From: Primula veris
Taxonomy: Eukaryota > Streptophyta > Magnoliopsida > Ericales > Primulaceae
Direction of reading: 5' to 3'
DNA: 64,000 nt
NCBI GenBank assembly: GCA_963682055.1
Contig: OY821740.1
Span: 14,408,814-14,472,813 of the forward strand
Part shown: positions 10,642 to 22,500 of the stretch, one piece after another
Numbering within the stretch: position 1 is the stretch's first letter
Layout of the letters: each line of letters starts with the position of its first letter
Made by a program: the position numbers and the translations under genes
The notes under the pieces: generated by a model
The model's input: only the letters and a program-made list of their open reading frames with translations
What the model was told of the DNA's origin: nothing
The model's database searches: none

Positions 10642-13600
10642 ATGGCAGGCACAGGAGAATTAGGTCCGGCAATAGGAATAGATTTGGGGACAACATACTC
10701 GTGTGTCGGTGTTTGGCAGCATGATCGTGTCGAGATCATAGTTAACGATCAAGGACAAAGAACAACTCCGTCTTATGTTGGTTTTACGGACTCCCAGAGG
10801 CTTATCGGAGATGCTGCCAAGAACCAAGTTGCCAGGAACCCCATCAACACTATCTTCGGTAACTTTTCTTTTTATTTGTAAATTGTAATAAGTACTCTTT
10901 CCGATATATTGTTTGATGTGGAACTGAAAATATATTGTTTGATGTATCTTTTGTATACTTGTTTTGCTAAAGAAAGAATAATCACTACAAAAGAAATGTC
11001 AGCTTACCATCAAAGCGTCTGTTGCTAAACTGATGGTAAGTGAGTGTCGCTAAATTTAGCAACAGTTTAGCAATCGGTTTTCAAAAAGTAAACTGTTGCT
11101 ATCTTAACTTTTTCTTTTATTGAATTATTTTAGTATTTGGTGGAGTAGTGAAATTGGATTTGATAGTAGCGTAGATTTGAAAAATAATATGCTTATGATA
11201 AAGAACAAAAATCTTACTTTTTTTTCAAGAGCAAGTATATCTTTAAGAACAAAAAATGATTCTTAAACGTGTAATATATGATACCTTTTTATATTGGTAA
11301 AAATTACAATAGCAAAAGAAAACCACACAAGTGCAATGAAATGTAGCGTCTACAGATTATGTTAGAGAAATTGCAACTATGTCAAAGAAAAGCCTTTATT
11401 GGTATTCAGTTACTAATTATAGTAATCGGGAGTAATTTGGTCTGACCCGAGCAAATGCACGGTGGGCGACTGCACGAGATCCCGAATTGAGAAATGTGCA
11501 TAAAAAAGAAATCATGAATTTTAGTTATATAAAATAAAACATTTTGCATTAAAGTAGACCCAATTTGTGACGAGTGAAATCAAATAACTAAACGAGTTGC
11601 ACGGTGTCTTCCAGACTTTCGGGACTTCTCTGTTCATAATACATGTTGCTTCAGGTTCTCAAGTTTAGTAAAGAGTTTCCCAATTTGTTCTTCCGTATCA
11701 TTTCAGTTGCTGTATTTCAATCAGTAAACAATATAAAACAAACCAACAAACGTTCGTTGATAATTATTGTAGATCAGACCTTATGCTTATGTTCATTAGA
11801 ACTACCAAAAGGAGAGAATAATTCATTTTTTTGGTTGCAGTATGTAATAGATTTCGTCATGTTGATATGAGTGCATCGAATGGAGAGCCTTTAGCAATAT
11901 TCATGTACTGGACCTGCATGTTATCCAGTTCTGTCCTCGGAAGTAAATAATTTTATTAGTATAGTTAAGTTTTGTTGTGATTTTCTTCTGAGTTCTTTCC
12001 CTTCACTTTTTAGTAATGTTTGCATATGAACTTTAACACACTATGTTTTATGTGATATTATCATTAACAGATGCAAAACGGTTGATTGGTAGGAAGTTCA
12101 GTGATGCATCAGTTCAGAGAGATATTAAACTGTGGCCATTCAGAGTTGTCGCTGGCCCTAGCGACAAGCCTATGATCATGGTCAAGTACAAGGGTGAAAA
12201 GAAGCAGTTTGCGGCTCAGGAAATCTCATCAATAGTTCTTACAAAGATGAAAGAAATTGCAGAAGCTTACCTCGGATCGACAGTTAAAAACGCTGTTGTC
12301 ACTGTCCCTGCATACTTCAACGACTCACAACGTCAAGCTACTAAGGACGCTGGAGTGATTTCTGGTCTAAATGTGTTGCGTATCATCAACGAACCCACAG
12401 CAGCTGCAATTGCTTATGGCTTGAAAAAGAAAACCACAAGTATCGGAGAAAAGAATGTTCTGATTTTCGATCTTGGTGGAGGCACTTTTGACGTTTCGTT
12501 CGTGACTATCGAAGATGGGGTGTTTGAGGTGAAGGCCGTCGCTGGTGATACCCATCTTGGGGGAGAGGATTTCGATAGCCGGATGGTGGATCATTTCGTT
12601 CAGGAATTTAAGAAAAAACACAAAAAGAAGAAGGATATTACTAGAAACCCTAGGGCACTAAGGAGGTTGAGAACTTCATGTGAAAAGGCAAAGAGGATAC
12701 TCTCATACACCACTGAGAGCACTATAGAGATCGACTGTTTATACGAGGGTGTTGACTTTTACTCGACCATCACTCGTGCCAAGTTTGAGGAGATTAACAT
12801 GGATTTGTTCCAAAAGTGTATGAAGACTGTTGAGAAGTGTCTTGGAGATGCTAAAATGGACAAAAGCAATGTCCATGATGTAGTCCTTATTGGTGGCTCT
12901 TCTAGGATTCCCCAAGTCCAGTCTCTTTTGCAAGAATTTTTCAATGGAAAAGAGCTTTGCAAGAGCATCAATCCTGACGAAGCTGTCGCCTATGGTGCAG
13001 CTGTCCAAGCCGCAATCCTCAGTGGCGAGGGTAATCAGACGGGTTTGGAAGACCTGCTACTCCTTGATGTCACCCCTCTTTCTCTTGGCGTAGAGTCATA
13101 TGGAGGCGTGATGACTTTCGTGATCCCAAGGAACACCACTACCCCAACGAAGGGAGATCAAATATTATGTACCGTTTCTGACAATCAGACTGGTATGTGG
13201 ATTCGAGTTTATGAGGGTGAGAGGGCGATGACCAAAGACAACAATTTGCTTGGAAAATTCTATCTTGACGGTATTCCTCCAGCCCTTAGGGGGGGTGTAT
13301 CAGTCAATGTGTGTATGGCTATTGATGAGAATGGTATCTTAAAGGTAACCGCTGAGGACAAGATTACGGGAAATAAGAACAAGATGACAATTACTAATGA
13401 TAATGGGAGGTTGTCTAAGAAAGAGATAGAGAAGATGGTGCAGAATGCCGAGAAGTTCAAATTGGAGGATGAAGAGCACAAGAAAAAGGTCGAGGCTATA
13501 AATGCTTTGGAGAAATACGCATATTGTATGAGGAGTTTGATTAAGAATAATGATAAGATAAGCACGAAGTTGAACATGGATGACAAGAAGAAGATAGAGG

Positions 13601-13734
13601 ATGCCATCCATGGGGCATTTCAGTGGTTGGAAAATAACCCATTGGCGGAGGCTGGTCAGTCTGAGGACAAGATGAAGGAGCTTAAGACAATATGTAACCC
13701 GATTATCGCAAAGATAAACCAGACCTATGGATGA
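10642..13734 (+). CDS. HSP70 copy 2, cytosolic-type HSP70 chaperone lacking EEVD
   Basis: Exons 10642-10858 and 12071-13734 join in phase 1 across the aspartate of the conserved plant HSP70 intron site (TTCG/GTAACT...AACAG/AT). The product is about 626 residues, against roughly 650 for cytosolic members. The ATPase domain has DLGTTYS (14-20), DLGGGTFD (206-213) and GGSSRIP (near 347). The interdomain linker DLLLLDVTP is near 400, followed by the beta substrate-binding domain and helical lid to the end. It would bind and release unfolded protein with ATP and J-domain partners in the cytosol. It ends ...NQTYG with no EEVD, so docking to TPR co-chaperones such as HOP and CHIP should be lost. The usual aspartate in GLDKK is lysine here (GLKKK). 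The open frame, intact splice sites and conserved signatures suggest a functional gene; expression is unproven. Neighbours are decayed copies of itself. Confidence 0.9.
10983..11122. mobile_element. CACTA-like MITE (140 bp) in the intron of HSP70 copy 2
   Basis: The segment starts CACTACAAAAGAAA. Its right end reverse-complemented reads CAATAAAAGAAAAA, and a 3-bp AAT flanks both sides (10980-10982 and 11123-11125), as expected of CACTA-group elements. The intron of copy 3 runs through this place without it. Inside, TTGCTAAACTG and its inverse CAGTTTAGCAA can pair. Confidence 0.65.
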
Positions 13735-13773
13735 TGATGCTCACCTGGGCCCAAGTTCTTGAGGTTGGACTAA
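13735..13773 (+). other. out-of-frame relic of the HSP70 C-terminal tail
   Basis: Immediately around and after the stop, another frame (from 13724) reads PMDDDAHLG, close to the PMDEDxP segment preceding EEVD in ordinary cytosolic HSP70. At 13747-13773 a third frame reads GPK, then LRLD in place of EEVD, then TAA. Copy 3 (23043-23088) and copy 4 (30669-30715) show the same remnant. The tail was therefore lost by deletion and frameshift in the ancestor of the array. Confidence 0.75.
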
Positions 13774-13904
13774 TTGAGATGTTTTTTCAGTGAAAGTTGG
13801 TCGGTCTATACTCCTTTATTTCAACTATTTTTTTAGCTTATGCTTGTGTTGCTTGGTTTCTAGTAAACTTAATTTCAGGTAGCTTCTACAAGTGCATTAT
13901 TTTT

Positions 13905-14897
13905 ATTTTTTTCCTATAATCGATGAGAAAAACCCACATTTTTATTAACAGATAAATAAAAATATGGGAAAAACTCATGGACGAAACTGCTATAAATCTA
14001 GAGGGGTCAGTTGATCTCTGACCTTTCGTATAAAATATATAAAAATACTTATGTGTTATTAAGTTAATTACAAAATGAGCATTCTATTTAAATAGAGAGT
14101 TTGTATTATACATATACAAAATTCTCTATATATATAAGATACGAGATTAACAGTAATAAAACTTAAACTCAATCTCTTATACGATATCAGTCATAGCTGA
14201 TATTTATAATACAAGTTAAGTTGGAGTCATAACTGTTTTTCTCTCTTTCTTAGTCTTTTTTTTTATCCTAACTAATTAACTAGTTTGCAAAATTAATAAT
14301 CTACGGTATTTTATTGATTCTATATTTGTTTGCTTAACAATTGTTAATTAATTACAAAAGTTATGGTACTTTTTAATAGGTTTTTATTAGGAAAAACTAG
14401 TTATTGCATCATTTTGGGTAAATTTTATTTAGTTATTTATTAAGATAAATTATTAATGAAACATGTATAAATCAATTGTGTCTTTTAAATTAGTTAGTTA
14501 TTTAGTAGGTTGTTTACATAATGTATATCTTGTTATTTACATGTATAAATTAAGTTGTGCAAACTTACTGTTTGACTTATTTTAGTTTATTTCGAATAAA
14601 ATTATTGTTTCACTTTGTAACTTACTTAACTAGTTAAGTTTATTGGTTTTTTTTTTATTATTTATATGATTTAATAGTTTATATTGAAAAATATATATTT
14701 GAAAGTTTGTCGAACGTATGCATCGTTTTCAAGATATGGGTGATCGTATGGGTCGATTGTAAATTAAGTAAAAATATTTGATCTTTTACGGTTTCGTTTC
14801 TCTTAATTTTAACTTTTTTTATTTTGTTAATATTTTTACCCCAATAGTATAAAAGTGTGGTTCCACCACGGAAAAAACCTCATAAAAATACAAAATA
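13905..14897. other. about 1-kb AT-rich insertion in the 3' flank of HSP70 copy 2
   Basis: In copies 1, 3 and 4 the flank reads roughly CATTATTGCTAAACT. Here CATTATT (13895) and GCTAAACT (14898) are separated by about 1 kb of non-coding, AT-rich DNA. The ends are both A/T-rich with a weak inverted match (TTTTTAT near both edges). The element type is not identified. Confidence 0.55.
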
Positions 14898-15175
14898 TTG
14901 CTAAACTAAGATATTGTTAAGCAATGTTTGCCAGTACTCTTCTACTATTAACTATGCCATGTTCCATGTGTTGTAACTTCAACCTTTGTCAGATATTCAC
15001 TTGGAGTTTTGATTGTAGTTTTCATTGCTCGTTACTGTTTTTTTTTTTTTTGAAATGTAAATACGTATGAAGAAAATATACGAGAACTGATATTTAAAAG
15101 AATAGTAATGCATTGGCCTAAAATGTTAAGTCGATTGTTTTGGGGGGCAACTAAAATATAGTAGTCACTTCAATA

Positions 15176-15359
15176 CAGGGGCGAAGCCAGGATGTGTAAA
15201 TGGGGGGTGCCAAAATATATGTACAAGTAACATATTTTTATGGGGGTGTCAAATCTACACCTAAAAAGAAATTGTACTAAAAAAAATTGCGTCACTTGGG
15301 ATTTATAAAATTATGGGGGGTGCCGTGGCACCCGATCGTCCCCACTTAGCTTCCCCCTG
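15176..15359. mobile_element. hAT-type MITE (184 bp)
   Basis: Inverted ends CAGGGGCGAAGC and CAGGGGGAAGCT (right end reverse-complemented) are flanked by 8-bp duplications CTTCAATA (15168-15175) and CTTCAATG (15360-15367). Copies 1 and 4 have a single CTTCAATAC at the orthologous position, which is an empty-site proof. Internally G-rich words (TGGGGGGTGCC, GGGGGGTGCCG) repeat. Confidence 0.88.
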
Positions 15360-15367
15360 CTTCAATG

Positions 15368-16400
15368 CACTTATTAATACGTGCAAACTCAACAAAATCA
15401 AGGATTAAAACAATAAATTTTCCCTTATTGCTCAACAAAGCATGATACAATAGTTATATAAAACTTCTTTTACCAGTATGAGTAAGATTCGAAGCAAAGC
15501 TGTTTTGAGCTTGAGATTTCTCAGGATTTTTTAATGCAAGAGCTTTTTTGCTCTTGTTTTGCTGCTACTAGGCTTCTTTTCAGTGCATTTATGTGAATTC
15601 CGACATTTTTGTCAGAATTATAATTTGTTTAAGCCATCATGGCTGATGTTGTTCCATCCATGATAAAAGGCATTTTTATTAATGTAATAAATTGGCCTTT
15701 AATTAAAAAAAAAAATTGAGTATGCCTTGGGCTGAGTTGACACGCGTCTTTATTTTACCACTAGTGTTTACGTAATTACATCTCCTTTGAATTTAATTGT
15801 TTGTCTAAGATTTTCAGCAATAAGAAATAACATTGTAAGTTGAAAACAATAGAATTCTGTGATTTCTGCAATTTAAAAACAGTTTTCCCTTGTATGGAGT
15901 TTGTGATAACCTGAGTACACAATTGATCTTGCTTTTGAACTCTCTCCTAAGAATCGGAATTAAATAATGTTCATGTTTAAAAGTATTAGGAAGGGTTGTT
16001 CTTTAGGCGGACATTATAGGGACATTGCCGTTCCGCTGAAGTGAATAAAGCAAGAACCATATTAAATAAACTTTTTACCTGTAAGTTAAGTTGTATCTTG
16101 ATAGTTTGCATATTATAGCTAGCATCAGCTGTGACGAATGTGTATGTTTTAAAATCCAACCAAAATCCATGTTTTTGATTTTTGGATTTTTTAAGCTTTT
16201 TTTAGGTTAATGTTCAGCTTTTCAAACGCTAAATAATCTGATTATACAAATATTCACAAATTTTTAAAATATAAAATTCAAAAAACAGCTAAAAAAATAT
16301 GTTGTCAAACAGACTCTTAAAATCACTACATGGTTCGTCTAACATTATATTAATATAAGTTTACTTCTAACAGTATATTAGTATACGTTTACTTGTTCCA
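15368..16400. other. 3' part of the duplicated unit of HSP70 copy 2
   Basis: Non-coding. It aligns with 31130-31590 downstream of copy 4: shared words include TTTTCCCTTGTA, GTTTGTGATAACCT and AAGGGTTGTTCTTT. This sets the distal end of the duplicated unit near 16100 (copy 2) and 31590 (copy 4). Copy 3 lacks most of this stretch. Confidence 0.6.
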
Positions 16401-16499
16401 ATATTCAACAGAGCACGCTTGGCCTTGAGTTCTTCTCACTTCTTGGAAGCTTCGGGTTTCATGTTATATTTCACTCCCCGATGGGGTTCCTTTCATCTA

Positions 16500-18006
16500 G
16501 GTAGCACCGGTACCTCGATTTTTTAAATTTTCTCATACCCGGTACCGTACGGTATGACAAATACGTACCAACGGATTTTAAGTGATTTGACCGTTTGGAT
16601 ATGGCGCCGGTATGTGACCGGTACGGTTCGGAAATTTTTATGGTTCAAATATTTGTGGTTTTAACTAGTAATATATGTATAAAATTACTAAATCTACCAT
16701 CACACTTAAAGTATATTAAAGAGGTTTGTTAGATTCTAAAAATTTATAATATGATAAATTAACAAAACATACTACTTTTGAAATTAAATTACCAAAAAAT
16801 ACTTTTACAACTTTAACTATCAAAAACATATCTACTGCTGACGTGTTTTTTTTTATTTTATCTTTCTCTCTCTTCTATCGTTAAACTGTTTCTCTCTTCT
16901 TTTCAGAGAACTAATTTAACCCGTCCATCTATCTCCTCTCTCTTCTCTCCTCTCTCTCAACCTTGTATCTATCTTCCTCACCCTCATTGTGAAAGTACAA
17001 CACTATCCACTATCATCATCATCACTTTTATTCCAGTGTCACGCTATACTTTTAGAGAGAGATAGCAGCAATAATGTAGAAATTCCAAACCCATTTTTCA
17101 TTCATTTTTACTTTTTCAATTGAATTTATCTAACTCGTTGACCGGAATTGAGTTGAATTGAACGACCTATAACTAATTAGGGTTTTTTGTTGTTGTTGAA
17201 GCGTAATTGAGGTTTTTTGTTATATAATTGGATTCGGATTGTTCATACCCTTATTATTCTATTAGAGAAGTGTTTTCTTCGTCTATTAGTGACATCGATC
17301 CTACTGGTAATTCAACAATTCTTTTAGACATTTTTAGCGCGTGTTAGAGAGAGACATGTGGGATTAAAGAGAGAGACTGAGAGATGTGCGGTTAGATGAG
17401 AGAGAGAAAGAGAGCGATTAAATTTAGGTTAGATTATAATTAATTAGAAAAATAATAATTATATATAGGTATGTTTTTGGTAATTTAAGTTTTTGGGCTA
17501 TGTTTTTAGTAATATAATAGAGGTATGCTATGTTTTTGTTAATTGCCCTTCATCCAAAACTTTCAAAATATTAGGACTAAAAATCCACAAAACTAAATAA
17601 TATACAACTATTTAACTTGAAAATATGGAAAATATTATAGAAATATTACAATTTTATTTAAGTTTCATTTTATTGTATAAATTCATCCAAAACTTTCAAA
17701 ATATTAGGACTAAAAATCCACAAAACTAAATAATATACAACTATTTAACTTGAAAATATGGAAAATATTATAAAAATATTACAATTTTATTTAAGTTTCA
17801 TTTTATTGTATAAATTCATTTAAAACTTTCAAAATATTAGGACTAAAAATACACAAAACTAAATAATATACAACTATTTAACTTGAAAATATGTAACATA
17901 AATATTAAATATAATTATTATATATTGAACTACCATAGTCGTACCATACCCAAAACATTTAACGTTTACCGTATAGACGTACTCCGTACCCGGTACGGTA
18001 CAACCT
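16500..18006. mobile_element. candidate non-autonomous element with GGTACCG-rich ends
   Basis: Both ends are rich in GGTACCG/CGGTACC words: the left begins GGTAGCACCGGTACC, and the right reverse-complemented begins GGTTGTACCGTACC. The interior is AT-rich and non-coding, with a pyrimidine tract (16860-16970), a purine tract (17340-17420) and a 133-bp tandem repeat. No target duplication was convincing, so the boundaries are provisional. Confidence 0.4.
17548..17905. repeat. 133-bp tandem repeat, about 2.7 copies
   Basis: The word TTTCAAAATATTAGGAC recurs at 17561, 17694 and 17827, exactly 133 bp apart, with very few differences between units. The near-identity suggests recent amplification. 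Non-coding. Confidence 0.85.
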
Positions 18007-18039
18007 TGCTTTTCACCATTCTGTCACTGTACTAATTTA

Positions 18040-19500
18040 TTGATTACTCATGAGCACGTATTTGGCCTTGTGAAGTGGTCATTGCTGATTCACATGTCCC
18101 ACTCAGAATCGCCCTAATGGTAGTCGAATCAGACATCCCATTGGGACGGAACGTCCCATAATAAAAACACACTTTCTCCAACATTTGGCATAGTGGTCGA
18201 TAAAGAAAATATGTCACTTCCAACACATACCCTTTAGAGTTAGCAACTAAGCTACTCCACTTATATCGACTCTGCCTCACTTTTTAAGAAAGTATAGTTG
18301 TTCTATATTTTTTTGGTTTCATATTTATTAAGGTGCTGTCTTTTATATATAATTGAAAAAAATGTTAGAAGTGCCATAATCGATATTGATACAAAACACA
18401 GGTGACAAATCTGAAATAAACTTCGTGAAACGAGGAGATTAAGTTTTGTTTCGGTTTTAATCATTTTATGACAATTTTTACTTCAATGAAAGTGTAGCAA
18501 TTAAAAATAATAATTTTAGTGCAAGATAAAAAATACCTTTTAGGAAAAATTAAGTATTGGTTCATGAAAACAAAACTATTTAAGTATTGATCACGCTATA
18601 AATTTTAATTAAGTATTGATCCATTATTTGTAAAACTAATTAAGTATCGGTCAACCCACCTAATTATCCAATAAAAATAAAAATAAAATAGAGAAAATTC
18701 AAAAAAAAAAAAAACTATAAAAAAAACCAGAAAAATTAGAAGAAAAAAAAACGAAAATACAAAAAAAAAACTGAAAAAACTTTAAAAAAAAGTCGGGAAC
18801 CGGAAAAAATGCTAAAAAAACCAAGAAAATTCCAAAAAACAAAAATTACAAAAAAAAATATAAAAAATATAAAAAAAACCGGAATCCGAAAAAACTCAAA
18901 ATTTACCCCCAAATCAAACGACAAATATCCAGTAGAAAAAAACATGGCCACTCCTCCTAGCAAAGAAAACAAAGGTCTTTCACATTCTCTCTCATCTGTA
19001 ATACTAGTTAGTTTTTACCATCTTTGTATGCTGGTTGATTTGTTGCTATGCTACTAAATACACATATTGAGAAGGAAAAAACTGATCTTTTATCATGCAT
19101 ATTTTTTTAAGTTTTTTGATTTTAGTCTTTCATCCCCCTTGTAATTACGAGAAAAAAACAGTTCTAGTTCCGACACTACTAAGTAATAGGATCATACAGT
19201 TTTTTCAAGAGCTTTGGCTCGTTTTGTGGATACATTTATAATACTATTTTTTAGTTTGTTCAAAAGAAAAGATTCCATCTGTGTTTTATGGTCTACACTC
19301 TACTGTGGTATACTAATCTAGTTTCAACTTTCAATCGTTACAAGTTTAAGCATTAACTTGTACATTATTCGCATCATACTCCTAGTTAATTGAAAAAAAT
19401 ACTAAATTAAATTTAAAAGTGCAAGGCACTGTATCATTGATCATACACCCAGTTGGGCACGAAGTGGCGAATTTCCAAAGAGTCACACATTGAGTTTATT
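18040..19500. other. non-coding flank upstream of HSP70 copy 3
   Basis: The stretch 18650-18900 is A-rich low-complexity sequence. From 18905 a portion matches the upstream exon region of copy 2 (ATG at 18943, donor at about 18973). Words near 19440 (CACGAAGTGGCGAATTTCC) match the flank of copy 4 near 27413. No separate gene is supported. Confidence 0.5.
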
Positions 19501-19505
19501 CACAT

Positions 19506-22500
19506 AGTTAATGATCAAGGGGAAAGAACAACTCCGTCTTATGTTGGTTTTACGGACTCTCGAAGGCTTATCGGAGATGCTGCTAAGAACCAAGTTGCCA
19601 GGAACCCCATCAACACTATCTTCGGTAACTTTCCTTTTTATTTGTAATTTGTACTCTGTCTGGTTGCATCTTATAATTAAGTTGATCTTCTTAGTAGAAC
19701 TGAAAATATATAGTTTAATCCTTGCTTTGCTAAAGAAAGAATAATTTGTATTTGGACTTTAGAGTAGTAGTGAAATTTGATTTGATAGTAGCATAAAAAC
19801 TGATATGCTTATGATGAAACGTATAAAATAAAATAAAAATTAAAGAGTAAGAATATCTTCAAGAACAAAAAAATTCTTAAAAGCGTAACCAAACAACATA
19901 TATATGATACTTTAACATAGTAGTGAAAATTACAAAAAAAAAAAAAAAGCAATTACAGAAGCGCATTGACATTGTAACATCTACAAACTTAAAAGAGAAG
20001 CTGTTAGTATCAGATTTCTAACCCATAAACCATTTGTTGTCTATTGATTTGAACTAAATAATGTTAGTTGAATGTTAAGAATTGAGACAACTTTTATATT
20101 TTCAAGTGAGGTTGCAACTGTGGTTGCAACCTGATGTTCTGCAGCATTCTGTCCAGTTCTGTATTTCTGCATTAATATTCTTTAATAATGTTTATTTGTT
20201 TTAAAGTATGCATGATATGTTATTAAAGATTTAGCTTGTGTATATTGGAAATATTAAAATGATAAGAAAAAATGTTAATATAAATAGATTAGTTTATAAA
20301 TATATGTTTCCTTTAAACTAGGCAATCTATATCTCTATTCTTATGCAAATTTTTATAGATATTATTTTAAAACATATTATCTTATATATTTCTTTGTTGT
20401 ATAAAAAGACTAGCTCATATTTCCAAACTAGTTATTTAACAGGTTTTAACTTATGAAGATTGGAGTCAATCCCATGCTGAAAAGTCTTGTGATACATGGA
20501 AAGATTGAAGCCAATCAAATGAGTCAAAGCAGTCATAAAAGATCTTGAAGCAAAAATATTATTTTTACTTGTATAAATAGTTGATAACTTAGCTTGTAAA
20601 AGGTGTGCGTTTTAAATTATAAAGAACTCATTCTTGAGAGAATACACAGTGAGCTTTAAAATAAAACAATGGTGAGATGTCATTGATTTATAATTGATAG
20701 TTACAAGGTAGGATGAATATAGAGATATGCAGAAAAACCTTAGAGAGAGTCTGAGTGTTTTTCAATAAGAGTTGAATTTTATATTGTAAGCTTTTATATA
20801 TAATAATCTGGGTAAGTGTCCGCCCCGGAGACGTAGTCTAGTTAGGTTCTGTCCATTATTTTACTTAGGTTCCAACTGTGGTTGTAACATCACTTGAAAC
20901 TTAACTGCAAAACTGCAACTAAAACAGCGGGTAGGAATTTCAGAAGCTTTTATCGAGAGTCCGTTACTAATTAAAATAATGGCATCGATTTTTTGTGACC
21001 TGCACGAGATCCCGAATTTGTCATATAAAAAATACATTTTATAATGATGTAGACCAAAGCTGTGAATATTGAAATTAAATAACTAAATGAGTTGCACGAT
21101 GTCTTCCAAACAGTTTCTCAATTTGTTTTCCTGTATCATTTGAATTCCTATATTTCCATCGGTAAATAATATAAAACAAACCAAAAAGGAGATAATTTTT
21201 TTGTTGCAGTATGTAATAGATTTTGAAATGTTCATATGAGTGCAACCAGTGGAGGCCTTTAGCAAGTAAATTATCCGAAGAACTTTGTTGTGATTTTCTT
21301 GTGACAATTATGTTTTCTTTCACGTTTTAGTAATTTTGCATCGGAACTCTAAGACTCTTTAATGTGTTTTATATTGTATTATCATTAACAGATGCGAAAC
21401 GGTTGATCGGGTAGGAGGTTCAGTGATGCATCAATTCAGAGCGATATTAAACTGTGTCATTCAGAGTTGTCGCTGGCCCTAACGACAAACCTATGATCAT
21501 GGTCAACTACAAAGGTGAAAAGAAACAGTTTGCGGCTGAGGAAATCTCATCAATGGTTCTCACAAAGATGAAAGAAATTGCAGAAGCTTACCTCAGCTCG
21601 ACAGTTAAAAACGCTGTTGTCACTGTCCCAGCATATTTCAATGACTTACAGCGTCAAGCTACTAAGGACGCTGGAGTAATTGCAGGTCTAAATGTCATGG
21701 GTATTATCAACGAACCCACAGCAGCTGCAATTGCTTATGGCTTGGATAAAAAGGCCACAAGTACTGGACGAAAGAATATTTTGATTTTCGATCTTGGTGG
21801 GGGAACTTTTGATGTTTCGCTCGTGACTATTGAAGATGGAATATTTGAGGTAAAGGCCGTTGGTGGTGATACTCACCTTGGGGGAGAGGATTTCGATAAC
21901 CGGATTGTAGATCATTTCGTTCAGGAGTTTAAGAAAAAGCACAAAAAGAAGGATATTACTGGAAACCCTAGGGCTCTAAGGAGGTTGAGAACTTCATGTG
22001 AGAAGGCAAAGAGGATACTCTCATACATAACTGAGATGACTATAGAGATCGACTGTTTATAGAAGGGAGATGACTTTTACTCGACCATCACTCGTGCCAA
22101 GTTTGAGGAGCTTAACATGGATTTGTTCCAAAAGTGTATGGAGACTGTTGAGAAGTGTCTTGGAGATGCTAAAATGAACAAAAGCAATGTCCATGATGTA
22201 GTCCTTATTGGTGGCTCTTCTAGGATTCCCCAAGTCCAGTCTCTTTTGCAAGACTTTTTCAGCGGAAAAGAGCTTTACAAGAGCATCAATCCTGATGAAG
22301 CTGTGGCCTATGGTGCAGCTGTCCAAGCTGCCATCCTCAGTGGCAAGAGTAATCAGACGGGCTAGCAAGACCTGGTGATCCTTGATGTCACCCCTCTCTC
22401 TCTTGGCGTACTAACACTAGGAGGCTTGATGAGTTTTGTTATCCCAAGGAACGCCACTATCCCAACAACGAGAAATGCAATCTTATGTACCAGTATAGAC

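Noticed and set aside
12367..13611. Several antisense frames opposite HSP70 copy 2
   Set aside because: Shadows of the strongly biased HSP70 coding strand; the same shadows appear opposite copies 3 and 4.
18660..18900. Frame of phenylalanine-rich residues on the minus strand
   Set aside because: It is the complement of an A-rich low-complexity tract.
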